64,000 bases of DNA from AC-32 sp963736055. Lineage in GTDB: Bacteria > Actinomycetota > Thermoleophilia > Gaiellales > Gaiellaceae. The stretch spans positions 248,001 through 312,000 of the forward strand of contig CAVTNM010000009.1 in the NCBI GenBank assembly GCA_963736055.1. Reading direction: 5' to 3'. The position numbers were made by a program, and so were the translations under genes. Numbering within the stretch: position 1 is the stretch's first letter; every line of letters starts with the position of its first letter. Below are positions 57,530 to 64,000 of this stretch, one piece after another. The notes under the pieces are model-generated. The model did not search any database. It was given only the letters and a program-made list of their open reading frames with translations, and had not been told where the DNA came from.

Positions 57530-58965
57530 GTGGGCGCTCCGAGACGTCGAAGCGCCTCGCGTGCCACATCCCGGTCGTCGAACGGCACGGTTCGGTCCGC
57601 GAACTGCTGGCCCTGCTCGTGGCCCTTGCCGGCGATCACGACCACGTCGCCTTCGCGCGCAAGCTCGATCGCCCCGGAGATCGCCGTGCCTCTGTCGGGC
57701 TCGATCTCGACCTCCGCGGTTGCTCCAGCCACGATCTCGCCGATGATCGCCTCGGGCCGCTCGCTGCGTGGGTTGTCCGAGGTGACGATCGCCACGTCCG
57801 CGAGCTCTGACGCGATCTTGCCCATCAGGGGCCGCTTGCCCCGATCGCGATCACCGCCGCAGCCGAAGACGCAGATGAGCCGGTTCTCGACCAGGCCGCG
57901 CGCCGTGCGCAGGACGTTCTCGAGCGAGTCGGGCGTGTGCGCGTAGTCGACGAGCACGGCAAACGGCTGACCTTCGTCCACGGCCTCGAAGCGGCCGGGC
58001 ACGCCGCGCAGCTCGCGCACGCCGTACGCGAGCGCCTCGTCCGGGATGCCGAGGAGCCGTGCTGCAGCGACTGCACCGAGCACGTTCTCGACGTTAAAGC
58101 GGCCGCGGAGCTTCGTCTCGAGCTCGATGCCCGCGACCGTGAATCGGGCTCCTCGAGGCCCGAGCTCGAGCGCCTCCGGCCGAAGCTCAGCATCGTCGGC
58201 GAAGCCGAACGTCAGCAGCGGGGTCTGACCGTTGAGCTCCTCTGCCAGCTGCCGGCCGTACGGATCGCCCACGTTCACCGCCGCCGGGGGCCGGGCCTCG
58301 GTGAAGAGCCGCCGCTTGGCGTCGAAGTAGCGCTCGATCGTGCCGTGGAAGTCGAGGTGGTCCTGCGTGAGGTTCGTGAACACGAGCGCCGAGAAGCGCA
58401 CCTGGTCGAGCCGACCCAGCTCCGAGCCGTGCGAGGTCGCCTCCATCGCACAGCTGCGATCTCCACCGTCGAGCATCTCCCGGAAGCTCCGCTGGAGGTC
58501 GATCGCCTCGGGCGTGGTTCGCAGCGCAGCACGTCGCTCGCCGCCCACCCGGCTCTCGATCGTCCCGAGCAGGCCTGGCCGGCGTCCGGCGGCGGCCAGG
58601 ATCGAGTAGAGCAGAAAAGCGGTCGTCGTCTTGCCGTTCGTGCCGGTGACCCCGGCGACCTGAAGCTCCTCGGTAGGGCGCGCGAAGAACTCGGCGGCGG
58701 CGATCCCCATTGCCCGTCGCGCGTCGGCGACGACGACCTGCGGCACGCCGAGCTCGACCGGCCGCTCCACGACGAGCGCCACGGCCCCGTTGGCGACGGC
58801 CTCGGCCGCGAAGTCGTGCCCGTCCGCGTGCGTGCCGGGGACGCAGAAGAAGAGGGAGCCCGCGGTCGCGCTGCGGGCGTCGTACGCCAGGTCTGCGATC
58901 TCGACTGGAGCGCGTCCCACGACGTCCACGGGCGCGAGCGCAGCGATGACGCGCTCGATGTCCAT
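57526..58965 (-). CDS. murE: UDP-MurNAc-L-Ala-D-Glu:meso-diaminopimelate ligase
   Basis: Adds the third stem residue. In its 479 residues the ATP loop is VAGVTGTNGKTTTAFLL, followed by TTPEAIDLQ, FTNLTQDHLDFHGT, VDYAHTPDSLENVL and SDNPRSERPEAI. The DNPR motif marks meso-diaminopimelate rather than lysine specificity, so the wall is predicted to be the meso-DAP type. ATG start at 58965. The 180-nt gap upstream, after ftsI, holds the phased repeat element copy B. Confidence 0.97.
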   Translation of the reverse strand: MDIERVIAALAPVDVVGRAPVEIADLAYDARSATAGSLFFCVPGTHADGHDFAAEAVANGAVALVVERPVELGVPQVVVADARRAMGIAAAEFFARPTEELQVAGVTGTNGKTTTAFLLYSILAAAGRRPGLLGTIESRVGGERRAALRTTPEAIDLQRSFREMLDGGDRSCAMEATSHGSELGRLDQVRFSALVFTNLTQDHLDFHGTIERYFDAKRRLFTEARPPAAVNVGDPYGRQLAEELNGQTPLLTFGFADDAELRPEALELGPRGARFTVAGIELETKLRGRFNVENVLGAVAAARLLGIPDEALAYGVRELRGVPGRFEAVDEGQPFAVLVDYAHTPDSLENVLRTARGLVENRLICVFGCGGDRDRGKRPLMGKIASELADVAIVTSDNPRSERPEAIIGEIVAGATAEVEIEPDRGTAISGAIELAREGDVVVIAGKGHEQGQQFADRTVPFDDRDVAREALRRLGAPT

Positions 58966-59033
58966 CGCGGCGCGAGTCTACCAGGGCCCTCAGCCGTGAC
59001 GGCGCGAGTGGTCAGTCCAAGAAGGCCCAGTTT

Positions 59034-59088
59034 GCAGCGGTTTCGTCACAGTCGCGTCACAGACACGTGCGTCCCGCCGGGCTATGCT
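59034..59088 (+). promoter_or_regulatory. Phased GNCAC promoter-like element, copy B
   Basis: GCAGC at 59034, GTCAC at 59045 and GTCAC at 59056 (11 nt apart), then TATGCT at 59083-59088, 27 nt after the third box. A possible -35, CAGACA, lies 17 nt before TATGCT. It points plus, against all dcw genes, so it would drive an antisense RNA toward the ftsI 3' end. Confidence 0.6.
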
Positions 59089-59089
59089 C

Positions 59090-59134
59090 GCCTCGGGGAG
59101 GAGGCCGGGCGAACCGTTCTTAGGAGACGGTTCA
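59090..59134 (+). repeat. G-rich leader repeat, copy B, with hairpin
   Basis: GCCTCGGGGAGGAGGCCGGG and CGAACCGTTCTTAGG, the same as copy D. GAACCGT (59111-59117) pairs with ACGGTTC (59126-59132) around a 9-nt loop. It sits just past the ftsI stop on the other strand. Confidence 0.75.
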
Positions 59135-59145
59135 CCCGCGCTACT

Positions 59146-60834
59146 TCAGGGAGACGCGGTCGCAGGCGCGTCCGGCTGGATACCGCCGTCGAGGTACTGC
59201 AGGTCGAACTTCGCGATCTGTGCGAACGCCGGCGCGGCGACGACGCCGCCCCAGATCGCTCCGCGCGGCTCGTCGACCGAGACCAGGATCACGAGCCGCG
59301 GCCGCGAGGCCGGCACGATTCCGACGAACGACGCAACGTAGCGCGTGTCCGAGTAGCCGCCCTGAGGATCGGGCTTGGCCGCCGTTCCCGTCTTGCCGGC
59401 CACCTGGTACCCGGGCACCTCGGCGAGCGTGCCGGTTCCCTCGGCGACGACGTTCTTGAGCATGCCCATCAGCTGCCGCGCGACCCACGGCGAGACGATC
59501 CGGCGCCGAGGCGCGATCTTCGAGCGCCCGTCGCCGATGTGGTCGACGAGGTGCGGCTGAACCCACGTGCCGCGATTCGCGATCGACGCGTAGGCGGCCG
59601 CCATCTGGATCGCCGTCACCGCGATTCCCTGGCCGATCGGGATGTTGCCGATCGACGACCCAGACCAGTCCTTCTCGGGGAGCATGATCCCTCCGCTTTC
59701 ACCCGGGAAGTCGATTCCCGTCGGCCTGCCGAACCCGAACCGCGAGATCCACTGCGCCAGGCGGTGCTGTCCCAGCCGCTTCGCCAGCGTGATCGCGCCG
59801 ACGTTCGAGGAGTGGGACAGGATCTGGGCGACGCTCATCGTCTCGGTCCCTCGCGGCTCGGCGTCGTGGATGACGCGGTCGGCGACATGGATCTCGTACG
59901 GCAGCGTGAAGCGCGTCCTCGGCGTGACGAGCCGCTCCGAGAGCGCTCCCGCCACGGTCACGAGCTTGAAGGTCGAGCCGGGCTCGTACGTGTCGGTGAC
60001 CGCGCGGTTGCGTTGCAGCACGCGCCAGACCTTGGGGTAGGCGTTCGCGTCGAAGCCGGGCGCGACGGCCATGGCGCGCACCGCGCCGGTGTTCGGGTCG
60101 AGCACGATCGCCGTGGCGCTCTTCGCGTGCCAGGTCCGAACGGTGTCCCGCAGGACGGCCTGGGCATTCGCCTGGATCGTGTGGTCGAGCGTCAGGTAGA
60201 CGTCCTCGCCGTCGCGTTCGGAGCGCGACGTGATCGTGTCGATGGCCTGGCCCGAGGCGTCCTTGACGATTCGCTCGCGTCCCGTTCGCCCTGCGAGCTG
60301 CTTGTCGAGGGAGAGCTCGAGGCCGGCGAGGCCGTGGTTGTCGACTCCGGCGTAACCGAGCACCTGCGCCGCCAGGCTGAACTGGGGATAGAAGCGTCGC
60401 TCCTCGGGATAGAAGCCGAGTCCCGGCAGGTGTCTGCGGGAGAGCTTCGCCGCCAGCCCGGGGTCCGCTTTGCGCGCGATGTACACGAACCCGCGCGTGC
60501 GGTCGGAGAGCGCGGAGTAGACCTCATTCGGATCGAGGCGCATGAGCTTCGCCACGATTGCGGCCTCGCTGTGGGGGTCCGCGACACGACGTGGGTCGGC
60601 ATACACCGTGGTCGCCTGCTCGCCGATCGCGAGCTGGACGCCGCCCCGGTCGTACACCGTTCCGCGGGCCGCGGGGATGGTGACCTCTTCGCTGTGCTGG
60701 CTCGACGCGAGCCTGCCGAACGACGCCGCCCGAACGCCCTGGAGCCACGCCGCTCGCACGAAGGCGACGGCAAAGGCGAGCACGAAGACTGCGAGCAGCA
60801 GGCGGATGCGGCGGTTGGCGACCCGGGCGCTCAA
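59146..60834 (-). CDS. ftsI: Septal peptidoglycan transpeptidase FtsI (PBP3, class B)
   Basis: Cross-links septal peptidoglycan with FtsW. In 562 residues: an N-terminal membrane anchor (LLLAVFVLAFAVAFVRAAW), the pedestal domain beginning IPAARGTVYDRGGVQLA, then the transpeptidase with SxxK in YEPGSTFKLVT (Ser near 286), SxN in SHSSNVGA and KTG in AGKTGTAAKP near 480. No PASTA domain is present. TTG at 60834 overlaps the ftsL stop (TTGA). Confidence 0.97.
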   Translation of the reverse strand: MSARVANRRIRLLLAVFVLAFAVAFVRAAWLQGVRAASFGRLASSQHSEEVTIPAARGTVYDRGGVQLAIGEQATTVYADPRRVADPHSEAAIVAKLMRLDPNEVYSALSDRTRGFVYIARKADPGLAAKLSRRHLPGLGFYPEERRFYPQFSLAAQVLGYAGVDNHGLAGLELSLDKQLAGRTGRERIVKDASGQAIDTITSRSERDGEDVYLTLDHTIQANAQAVLRDTVRTWHAKSATAIVLDPNTGAVRAMAVAPGFDANAYPKVWRVLQRNRAVTDTYEPGSTFKLVTVAGALSERLVTPRTRFTLPYEIHVADRVIHDAEPRGTETMSVAQILSHSSNVGAITLAKRLGQHRLAQWISRFGFGRPTGIDFPGESGGIMLPEKDWSGSSIGNIPIGQGIAVTAIQMAAAYASIANRGTWVQPHLVDHIGDGRSKIAPRRRIVSPWVARQLMGMLKNVVAEGTGTLAEVPGYQVAGKTGTAAKPDPQGGYSDTRYVASFVGIVPASRPRLVILVSVDEPRGAIWGGVVAAPAFAQIAKFDLQYLDGGIQPDAPATASP

Positions 60835-61217
60835 CGCGCGCGGGGCCTCAGCCGCACATACGTCGTCTCGGTCGGGTCGGCGGCGACGAGCCCGATGCGA
60901 TGCGCCTGTTGCTGGATCCGCGACGAGGCGGCTGACATCGAAAGCTGTGAGGCGAGTGACTGCTTCTCCGCGCGGAGGCGCGTCCGTTCAGCGTTGAGCT
61001 TGTCCAGTTGGACGTTGAGCCGAAGGAGAGCCACGTTCAGGGCGACCACCCCGGTCAGGAGGACAGCGGTGACGACGATCCAGACGACGCCCCCCGCGAG
61101 CCCTCGGCGGCGCTGGGCACGCGGGCGCTTCCTCGGCGCCGGCCTGGGCCTGGGCCTTGGCCTTCCATGCGGTCGCGGGGAGGGAAGAGCGGGGGCGGCG
61201 TCGCTCCAGGAGGCCAA
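60831..61217 (-). CDS. ftsL: FtsL-like divisome protein
   Basis: A 128-residue single-pass protein: an Arg/Pro-rich cytoplasmic tail, a membrane helix at about 43-65 (GVVWIVVTAVLLTGVVALNV) and a leucine-zipper-like coiled coil (LLRLNVQLDKLNAERTRLRAE), then ADPTETTYVRLRP. It sits in the ftsL slot between rsmH and ftsI. TTG at 61217 has GAGGAG 9 nt upstream, overlapping the rsmH end. Identity rests on position and architecture more than sequence. Confidence 0.85.
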   Translation of the reverse strand: MASWSDAAPALPSPRPHGRPRPRPRPAPRKRPRAQRRRGLAGGVVWIVVTAVLLTGVVALNVALLRLNVQLDKLNAERTRLRAEKQSLASQLSMSAASSRIQQQAHRIGLVAADPTETTYVRLRPRAR

Positions 61218-61223
61218 GGCCGG

Positions 61224-62186
61224 TTACTCCTCGCTCTTCACGGCGGCGCGCAGGCGGGCAGACGCCGCGCGCGGGTTGGCGGCAAGCTCCTGCGGCGACG
61301 GCTTGATCGGCCGGCGCGAGAGCGCGCGCAGGGCCGGCTCGTGGCCGCAGACGCAGATGGGGAAGTCCGGCGGGCACGTGCAGCCCTTCTCCTCGGCGCG
61401 CAGGAATCGCTTGACGATCCGGTCCTCGAGCGAATGGAAGCTGACGACCGCGAGACGGCCGCCGGGACGAAGCATCTCGAGCGCGGTCGGGAGTGCGGCG
61501 TCGATCGAGCCCAGTTCGTCGTTGACGGCGATCCGGAGCGCCTGGAAGACGCGCTTCGCGGGATGGCCGTCGCCGAAGCGCGCCGGTGCGGGGATCGCGG
61601 CCTTGATGGTCTCGACGAGCTCCCCGGTCCGCTCGAACGGCCGCTCGCGCCGACGGCGCCCGATCGCCCGCGCAATCTGCCGCGCGTAGCGCTCCTCGCC
61701 GTAGTCCTTGAAGATCCGCGTCAGCTCGCGCTCGCTCTCGCCGTTCACGAGCTCGCGCGCGGAGGGCTCGGAGGCCGGGTCCATGCGCATGTCGAGCGGT
61801 GCATCGGTCGCGTACGAGAACCCTCGCTCGGGGCGGTCGATCTGCATGCTCGACACGCCCAGGTCGAAGAGAATCGCGTCCGCGCGAACGCCGTTGGACG
61901 CCAGCTGCTCGAGGACGAGCGAGAACTCCCCACGCAGGAACCGCCCCTGGATTGCCGTCCGCTTCCGCAGGCGGTCGAAGTACGGCCGCACGGCCGGATC
62001 GCGGTCGATCGCGATCAGCTTGCCGCGCCCGCCGAGGTCGGCGGCGAGCAGCTCGGCATGACCGCCGGCTCCGAAGGTGGCGTCGACGACGGTCTCCCCC
62101 GGCTCGACGGCCAGGGCTTCACGCACCTCGTCGGCGAGGACGGGAACGTGGTCAGTCGCGTTGGGTCGCGAGACGTTCGGCAACAT
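61224..62186 (-). CDS. rsmH: 16S rRNA (cytosine(1402)-N(4))-methyltransferase
   Basis: Methylates C1402 in the ribosomal P site. It has 320 residues with HVPVLADEVREAL, the SAM loop VVDATFGAGGHAELL, LFDLGVSSMQIDRPERGFSY, the MRMDP motif and VVSFHSLEDRIVKRFL. ATG at 62186 is chosen because AAGGGAG lies 8 nt upstream; a GTG at 62195 would abut that site. It overlaps mraZ by 35 nt. Confidence 0.97.
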   Translation of the reverse strand: MLPNVSRPNATDHVPVLADEVREALAVEPGETVVDATFGAGGHAELLAADLGGRGKLIAIDRDPAVRPYFDRLRKRTAIQGRFLRGEFSLVLEQLASNGVRADAILFDLGVSSMQIDRPERGFSYATDAPLDMRMDPASEPSARELVNGESERELTRIFKDYGEERYARQIARAIGRRRRERPFERTGELVETIKAAIPAPARFGDGHPAKRVFQALRIAVNDELGSIDAALPTALEMLRPGGRLAVVSFHSLEDRIVKRFLRAEEKGCTCPPDFPICVCGHEPALRALSRRPIKPSPQELAANPRAASARLRAAVKSEE

Positions 62187-62586
62187 CCTCCGCACTCCCT
62201 TCGAACTCCTTGACGTGGTCGGCCCAGGCTGTCCGGTCCCAGATCTCGAGGTGATCCCCCACTCCCGCGATCACGACCTCGCGGCCGATGCGAGCGGTTT
62301 TCGTCAGCGAGGCGGGCACCATCACGCGGCCCTGCTTGTCGGGCTCCGCCTCGGACGCTCCCGCGAAGAAGTACCTGTGCATCAGACGGCCTTCCTTGCT
62401 GAGCGGGTCGAGGCCGGCGAGCCTGCCCTGGACCATCCGCTCCCACTCCGCATGCGGAAAGCAGTAGAGACACCCGTCCATACCGCGGGTGATGACGAGG
62501 CCGCCGGAAAGCGCTTGGCGAAACTTGGCCGGTAGCGTGAGGCGGTTCTTGTCATCGATCGTATGCTCGAACTCACCTAGAAGCAT
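62152..62586 (-). CDS. mraZ: MraZ, transcriptional regulator of the dcw cluster
   Basis: A 144-residue AbrB-fold protein with two tandem SpoVT/AbrB-like repeats. The first is LLGEFEHTIDDKNRLTLPAK and the second covers FAGASEAEPDKQGRVMVPA; the DKNRL and DKQGR DNA-binding loops are intact. It forms a ring that binds repeats in its own promoter and represses the cluster. It is first in the operon, and six matching boxes lie at 62590-62645. The ATG at 62586 is only 4 nt from the last box. Confidence 0.96.
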   Translation of the reverse strand: MLLGEFEHTIDDKNRLTLPAKFRQALSGGLVITRGMDGCLYCFPHAEWERMVQGRLAGLDPLSKEGRLMHRYFFAGASEAEPDKQGRVMVPASLTKTARIGREVVIAGVGDHLEIWDRTAWADHVKEFEGSAEDVAERLATQRD

Positions 62587-62589
62587 CTT

Positions 62590-62645
62590 CCACTTCGCCC
62601 CACTTTAAACCACGATCGACCCACTTGGCAACCCTTTTCTGCCAC
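62590..62645 (-). promoter_or_regulatory. dcw promoter overlapped by an array of MraZ-type boxes
   Basis: The minus strand has a -35 TTGCCA (62631-62626), a 16-nt spacer and -10 TTTAAA (62609-62604), 17 nt before the mraZ ATG. GTGG boxes lie at 62590, 62600, 62610, 62621 and 62642, with a weaker AGGG at 62632, spaced 10-11 nt. This matches the periodic MraZ-binding repeats known in other bacteria (TGGG- or GTGG-type cores). Boxes cover both promoter elements, fitting repression by MraZ. Confidence 0.8.
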
Positions 62646-62680
62646 ATCTCACACTGGTCCTCCCGGCCGCGTTTCACGGG

Positions 62681-63148
62681 ATGATGGAAGTCGTGCGCGT
62701 CCCACCGTTCGAGCGGTTCTACGAGGAGCAGCGGGGTGTCGTTCTCGCCCAGCTCCGGCGGATGCTCGGTCGTGACGCGGCAGACGACGGCTTCCAGGAG
62801 ACGTTCCTGCGGGCGCTGCGCGCCTACCCGACGCTGGAGCACGGGCGCCACCTGCGCGCGTGGGTGCTCACGATCGCGCGAAACGTGGCGCTCGACGCGC
62901 TCCGGCGCGACCGCGTCACCTCGGCCGAGGTACCCGACCTCGAATCGGTCGACGAGCTGCTCCCCTACGAGGAGCTGAAGCGGCTCACCTCCGAGCTGCC
63001 GCAGAAGGAACGCGCCGCCGTCTTCCTCCGCTACGGCTACGACCTCAGCTACGACGACATCGGCGCCGCGCTCGGCTCCTCGAAGGAGGCGGCGCGGCAG
63101 GCGGCGTCCTCCGGCGTCCGCCGACTACGCAGAAAGGAACAGCAGTGA
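62681..63148 (+). CDS. ECF-type RNA polymerase sigma factor
   Basis: A 155-residue factor with only regions 2 and 4. Region 2 covers DGFQETFLRALRAYPTLEHG and LRAWVLTIARNVALDALRRD. Region 4 covers ELPQKERAAVFLRYGYDLSY and its helix-turn-helix DDIGAALGSSKEAARQAAS. No anti-sigma gene follows; instead a DNA alkyltransferase overlaps its stop (GTGA), which hints at an alkylation or stress regulon. Two ATGs (62681, 62684) are possible. It is divergent from mraZ. Confidence 0.88.
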   Translation: MMEVVRVPPFERFYEEQRGVVLAQLRRMLGRDAADDGFQETFLRALRAYPTLEHGRHLRAWVLTIARNVALDALRRDRVTSAEVPDLESVDELLPYEELKRLTSELPQKERAAVFLRYGYDLSYDDIGAALGSSKEAARQAASSGVRRLRRKEQQ

Positions 63149-63711
63149 CCGTTTCAGCAGAGCTCGATCGCCGCTTCCGCGACGCCGCGGCCGCCGAGGG
63201 GCTGCTCGACGTCGCCTACGACCTCGTGGACACTCCCGTCGGCCGGCTGTTCGTGGCCGTCACCGACCACGGGCTCTGCGAGATCGAGTTCGACCCCGTT
63301 CCGGAGCGCGAGGAGGAGCGGCTCGCCCGCGCCTTCGGCGTCCGGATCATGCGCTCCCCGAAGCCGACGGACGAGGTCCGGCGCCAGCTCGACGAGTACT
63401 TCGCCGGCAAGCGGAAGGACTTCGACCTTCACATCGACCTTCGCCCCACCCGCGAGTTCGCGCGTGCGGTGCTGGAGCAGCTCGCCCGCGTCCCGTACGG
63501 GGAGCTGACGACCTACGGCACGCTCGCCACGCGCGCCGGCCGGCCCCGCGCGGCACGCGCGGTGGGAACGGTGATGAACCGCAACCCGGTGCCGATCGTG
63601 CTTCCGTGCCACCGCGTCGTCGGCTCGACGGGCTCTCTGGTCGGCTACGGCGGCGGCCTCGACCGCAAGCGCACGCTCCTCGCCCTGGAAGGCTCGCTTC
63701 CGCCCGCTTGA
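63145..63711 (+). CDS. ogt: Methylated-DNA--protein-cysteine methyltransferase
   Basis: A 188-residue suicide repair protein that takes alkyl groups from O6-alkylguanine onto a cysteine. The acceptor is Cys155 in IVLPCHRVVGSTGSLVGYGGG. The helix-turn-helix RVPYGELTTYGTLATRAGRP with its arginine finger and the NRNPVPI asparagine hinge are intact. GTG at 63145 overlaps the ECF sigma stop, with AAAGGAA 5 nt upstream. Confidence 0.96.
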   Translation: MTVSAELDRRFRDAAAAEGLLDVAYDLVDTPVGRLFVAVTDHGLCEIEFDPVPEREEERLARAFGVRIMRSPKPTDEVRRQLDEYFAGKRKDFDLHIDLRPTREFARAVLEQLARVPYGELTTYGTLATRAGRPRAARAVGTVMNRNPVPIVLPCHRVVGSTGSLVGYGGGLDRKRTLLALEGSLPPA

Positions 63712-63736
63712 CTCCTGAGCGGGCGGGAGCTATGAC
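63708..63736 (+). promoter_or_regulatory. Sigma-70-like promoter of the last gene
   Basis: TTGACT (63708-63713), 17-nt spacer, TATGAC (63731-63736). It overlaps the ogt stop codon and precedes the secreted coiled-coil gene at 63767. Confidence 0.6.
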
Positions 63737-63766
63737 GGGCGCCCACCCATCCGAGGAGGCAGACAC

Positions 63767-64000
63767 ATGAAACGGCTCGCACTGGCCGGGCTCCTGGTGC
63801 TCACCCTGGTGGCCGCGGCACCGGCCACGGCGAAGGGTCCCACGCTTCGCTCGCTCCAGGCACAGATCACGACGCTCAAGAAGCAGGTCAAGACCCTGCA
63901 GAGGCAGGTGAAGGACAACCAGACCCTCGCGGCCGCCGGGCTGGCCTACGGCGCGTGCAGCGCGGCTGTCGCTGCCGACGCGCTGCAGGGCACCTGGACC
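63767..64000 (+). CDS. Secreted coiled-coil protein, 3' end outside window
   Basis: The first 78 residues are visible. A clear signal peptide (KRLALAGLLVLTLVAAAPATA, split by its AxA cleavage site) is followed by a short coiled coil (LRSLQAQITTLKKQVKTLQR) and then GLAYGACSAAVAADALQG. The ATG at 63767 has GAGGAGG 7 nt upstream, an ideal ribosome site, and its own promoter is at 63708-63736. The function cannot be judged from this fragment. Confidence 0.75.
   Translation, partial: MKRLALAGLLVLTLVAAAPATAKGPTLRSLQAQITTLKKQVKTLQRQVKDNQTLAAAGLAYGACSAAVAADALQGTWT

Noticed and set aside
57937..61689. Open frame of 1250 codons on the plus strand across murE, ftsI, ftsL and rsmH
   Set aside because: It is antisense to four well-supported genes, is Arg/Val/Glu-rich as high-GC shadow frames are, and shows no domain I recognise.
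62573..62851. 92-codon minus-strand frame upstream of mraZ
   Set aside because: It covers the promoter and MraZ boxes and is antisense to the ECF sigma gene; the real product is mraZ from 62586.

Overview
This window reads as chromosome of a high-GC, meso-DAP type actinobacterium. The gene neighbourhoods, the heavy use of GTG and TTG starts, the GTGA/ATGA stop-start overlaps and the cell-wall gene order (mraZ, rsmH, ftsL, ftsI, murE, murF, mraY, murD, ftsW, murG, murC, murB, ftsQ, ftsZ, without ftsA) suggest a deep-branching lineage such as Thermoleophilia (Gaiellales or Solirubrobacterales). That placement is inference from gene content; there is no rRNA gene here. I saw no insertion sequence, prophage or CRISPR array. 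Nearly all the DNA is coding.

Layout. 1-9172, all on the minus strand, carries alaS, ruvX, mltG, aroE, aroC and a fused aroK-aroB that runs off the left edge, then a SigB/SigF-type sigma factor with a small GHKL-like partner, and mnmA. 9173-9422 is an unusually structured intergenic stretch in front of mnmA. 9423-12050 is an envelope-type cluster: a DivIVA-like coiled-coil protein, two paralogous two-helix membrane proteins with Glu-Pro-rich tails (one frameshifted in this sequence) and an RlpA-like double-psi beta-barrel protein. 12124-15733 holds aspS, hisS and a metallo-beta-lactamase-fold hydrolase. 16703-22349 is a histidine-degradation operon (ftcD, hutH, small membrane protein, hutU, hutI). 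22367-27304 (plus) has a methyltransferase, a uracil-DNA glycosylase-like protein and a heterodimeric ABC exporter. 27369-41030 is mixed: tRNA-Gln, tRNA-Glu, an orphan PilB-type ATPase, a secreted M6-like protease, an M3-like peptidase, gltX, an AlkZ/AlkX-like protein with endonuclease IV, and a Ca2+/H+ antiporter. 41030-47650 is a serine hydrolase, a threonine aldolase and the split glycine cleavage system. 47833-62586 is the dcw cluster. 62681-64000 (plus) has an ECF sigma factor, a DNA alkyltransferase and the start of a secreted coiled-coil protein.

How the parts work together. The dcw cluster supplies the peptidoglycan precursor pathway and divisome, with a promoter overlapped by six helically phased MraZ-type boxes at its head and a second good promoter in front of ftsZ. 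The gcv genes and threonine aldolase make and break down glycine into one-carbon units. The hut genes convert histidine to formiminoglutamate, and FtcD passes the formimino group to tetrahydrofolate, so both blocks feed folate metabolism.

The most interesting non-genic signal is a four-copy promoter-like element. It has three GNCAC-type boxes spaced 10-11 nt, followed exactly 27 nt later by a TAYGCT or TATCGT hexamer. It lies at 15822-15876 (minus), 25390-25444, 40740-40793 and 59034-59088 (plus). Three copies are followed by a shared G-rich leader, and that leader also occurs a fourth time at 41002-41034. Two copies point antisense to the neighbouring gene. Other points worth checking are the structured leader before mnmA, the frameshifted EP-rich membrane protein in the DivIVA/RlpA cluster, the 158-nt ftsW/murG overlap and the AlkZ-like/Nfo repair operon.
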